Source: Clostridiales bacterium UBA6388
GTDB taxonomy: Bacteria; Bacillota; Clostridia; Oscillospirales; Oscillospiraceae
Assembly: GCA_002437575.1 (NCBI GenBank)
Contig: DJQK01000060.1
Coordinates: forward strand, 9,897-34,132
Reading direction: 5' to 3'
DNA: 24,236 nucleotides
The notes beneath the pieces were generated by a model that did no database searches, was not told the origin of the DNA, and worked only from the letters and a program-made list of their open reading frames with translations. Below, in pieces: positions 23,637 through 24,236 of the stretch. The position numbers and the translations under genes were made by a program. Each line of letters opens with the position of its first letter. The stretch's first letter is position 1.

Positions 23637-24236
23637 TTAACCCTCCTCCTTCACAAGCTCAATGGCATCGAACGGGCAGCCGGCCTGGCACGCGCCGCAC
23701 TGGATGCACTTGGACACATCGATGGTATGCGGTTTCTTCTTTTCGCCCTCGATGGCGTCCATCGGGCAGTTCTTTTTGCACTTGCCGCAGCCCTTGCATT
23801 TTTCCGGGTCGATGGCGTAATGCGCCTTCGGGCCGTTGCAGATCGGGCAGTGGTGATCGAGCACGTGGGCAAGATATTCGTTGCGGAATGCCTTGAGTGT
23901 GCTGGAAACAGGGTTGCAAGCCGCCTGGCCGAGGCCGCAAAGCGCAGTCTCGCGGATGGTGGACGACAGAGACTCGAGCATATCGAGGTCTTCCAGCGTA
24001 CCCTTGTTTTCCACGATCCGGTTCAAAATCTCCAGCATACGCTTCGTGCCTTCACGACACGGCACGCACTTGCCGCAGCTTTCGCTCTGGGTAAAGTTCA
24101 TGAAGAAGCGGGCGGTTTCGACCATGCAGGTGTCCTCGTCCATGACGACCAGGCCGCCGGAGCCCATGATCGCGCCGGCTTTTTTCAGCGAGTCGAAATC
24201 GACGGGAAGATCGAGCTGGTCTTCGGTCAGACAGCC
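23637..24236 (-). CDS. nuoF: NuoF/HndC-type NADH-binding flavoprotein subunit, 5' part outside window
   Basis: The frame is open to the right edge, so only the C-terminal 199 residues are seen. They begin GCLTEDQLDLPVDFDSLKKA and continue with GAIMGSGGLVVMDEDTCMVE, the classic NuoF/HydB segment. The ESCGKCVPCREGTKRM motif binds the N3-type [4Fe-4S] cluster. A bacterial-type two-[4Fe-4S] ferredoxin domain is appended at the end (CKGCGKCKKNCP and CIQCGACQAGCP). This extra domain is typical of hydrogenase and formate-dehydrogenase partners rather than of complex I. The gene is directly upstream of the hydrogenase and is its electron-input partner. The FMN/NADH site itself lies outside the window. 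Confidence 0.93.
   Translation of the reverse strand, partial: GCLTEDQLDLPVDFDSLKKAGAIMGSGGLVVMDEDTCMVETARFFMNFTQSESCGKCVPCREGTKRMLEILNRIVENKGTLEDLDMLESLSSTIRETALCGLGQAACNPVSSTLKAFRNEYLAHVLDHHCPICNGPKAHYAIDPEKCKGCGKCKKNCPMDAIEGEKKKPHTIDVSKCIQCGACQAGCPFDAIELVKEEG

Overview
The window looks like part of the chromosome of an anaerobic, GC-rich Firmicute, most likely an Oscillospirales/Oscillospiraceae-type gut clostridium. This is inferred from strong AGGAGG-type ribosome binding sites, GC-rich codons, a flavin-subunit-linked [FeFe] hydrogenase, a PhnDCEE transporter, the ACT/UPF0210 gene pair and a GH24 lysozyme carrying an InlB-type repeat. No tRNA, rRNA, CRISPR array, transposase or integrase was seen.

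Layout, left to right. Positions 1-597 hold the 3' part of a GH24 lysozyme. A 37-residue micro-ORF and an ArsC/Spx-like thioredoxin-fold gene follow (685-1141). They converge on a small conserved gene of unknown function (1178-1435, minus) across a shared hairpin. Positions 1796-8675 hold two overlapping plus-strand genes: an RND/MMPL exporter with an unusual tetrapeptide-repeat tail, and a 1443-residue GLUG-repeat membrane protein. After a strong terminator and a good sigma-A-type promoter come the ACT-domain protein and its UPF0210 (DUF711) partner, then a D-cysteine desulfhydrase/ACC deaminase-type PLP enzyme. Positions 11740-13980 form a visibly AT-richer cassette: a membrane-anchored XRE regulator, two secreted proteins and a small membrane protein. 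It is bracketed by two nearly identical hairpins.

From 14026 to the right edge everything is on the minus strand. In transcription order (right to left): the 3' end of a NuoF/HndC-type flavoprotein subunit and an [FeFe] hydrogenase; SurE; then phnD, phnC, phnE, phnE; then a cytoplasmic UshA-type 5'-nucleotidase and an orphan P-loop protein. The transporter lies between two nucleotidases, which suggests capture of a phosphorus compound or nucleotide and its dephosphorylation. The substrate cannot be read from sequence.

The most interesting unexplained signal is a structured intergenic repeat present twice (16553-16750 and 21698-21845) in the same orientation between minus-strand genes. Its stems differ between the copies by paired, compensating changes. 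Each copy is followed by two further strong hairpins of unrelated sequence.
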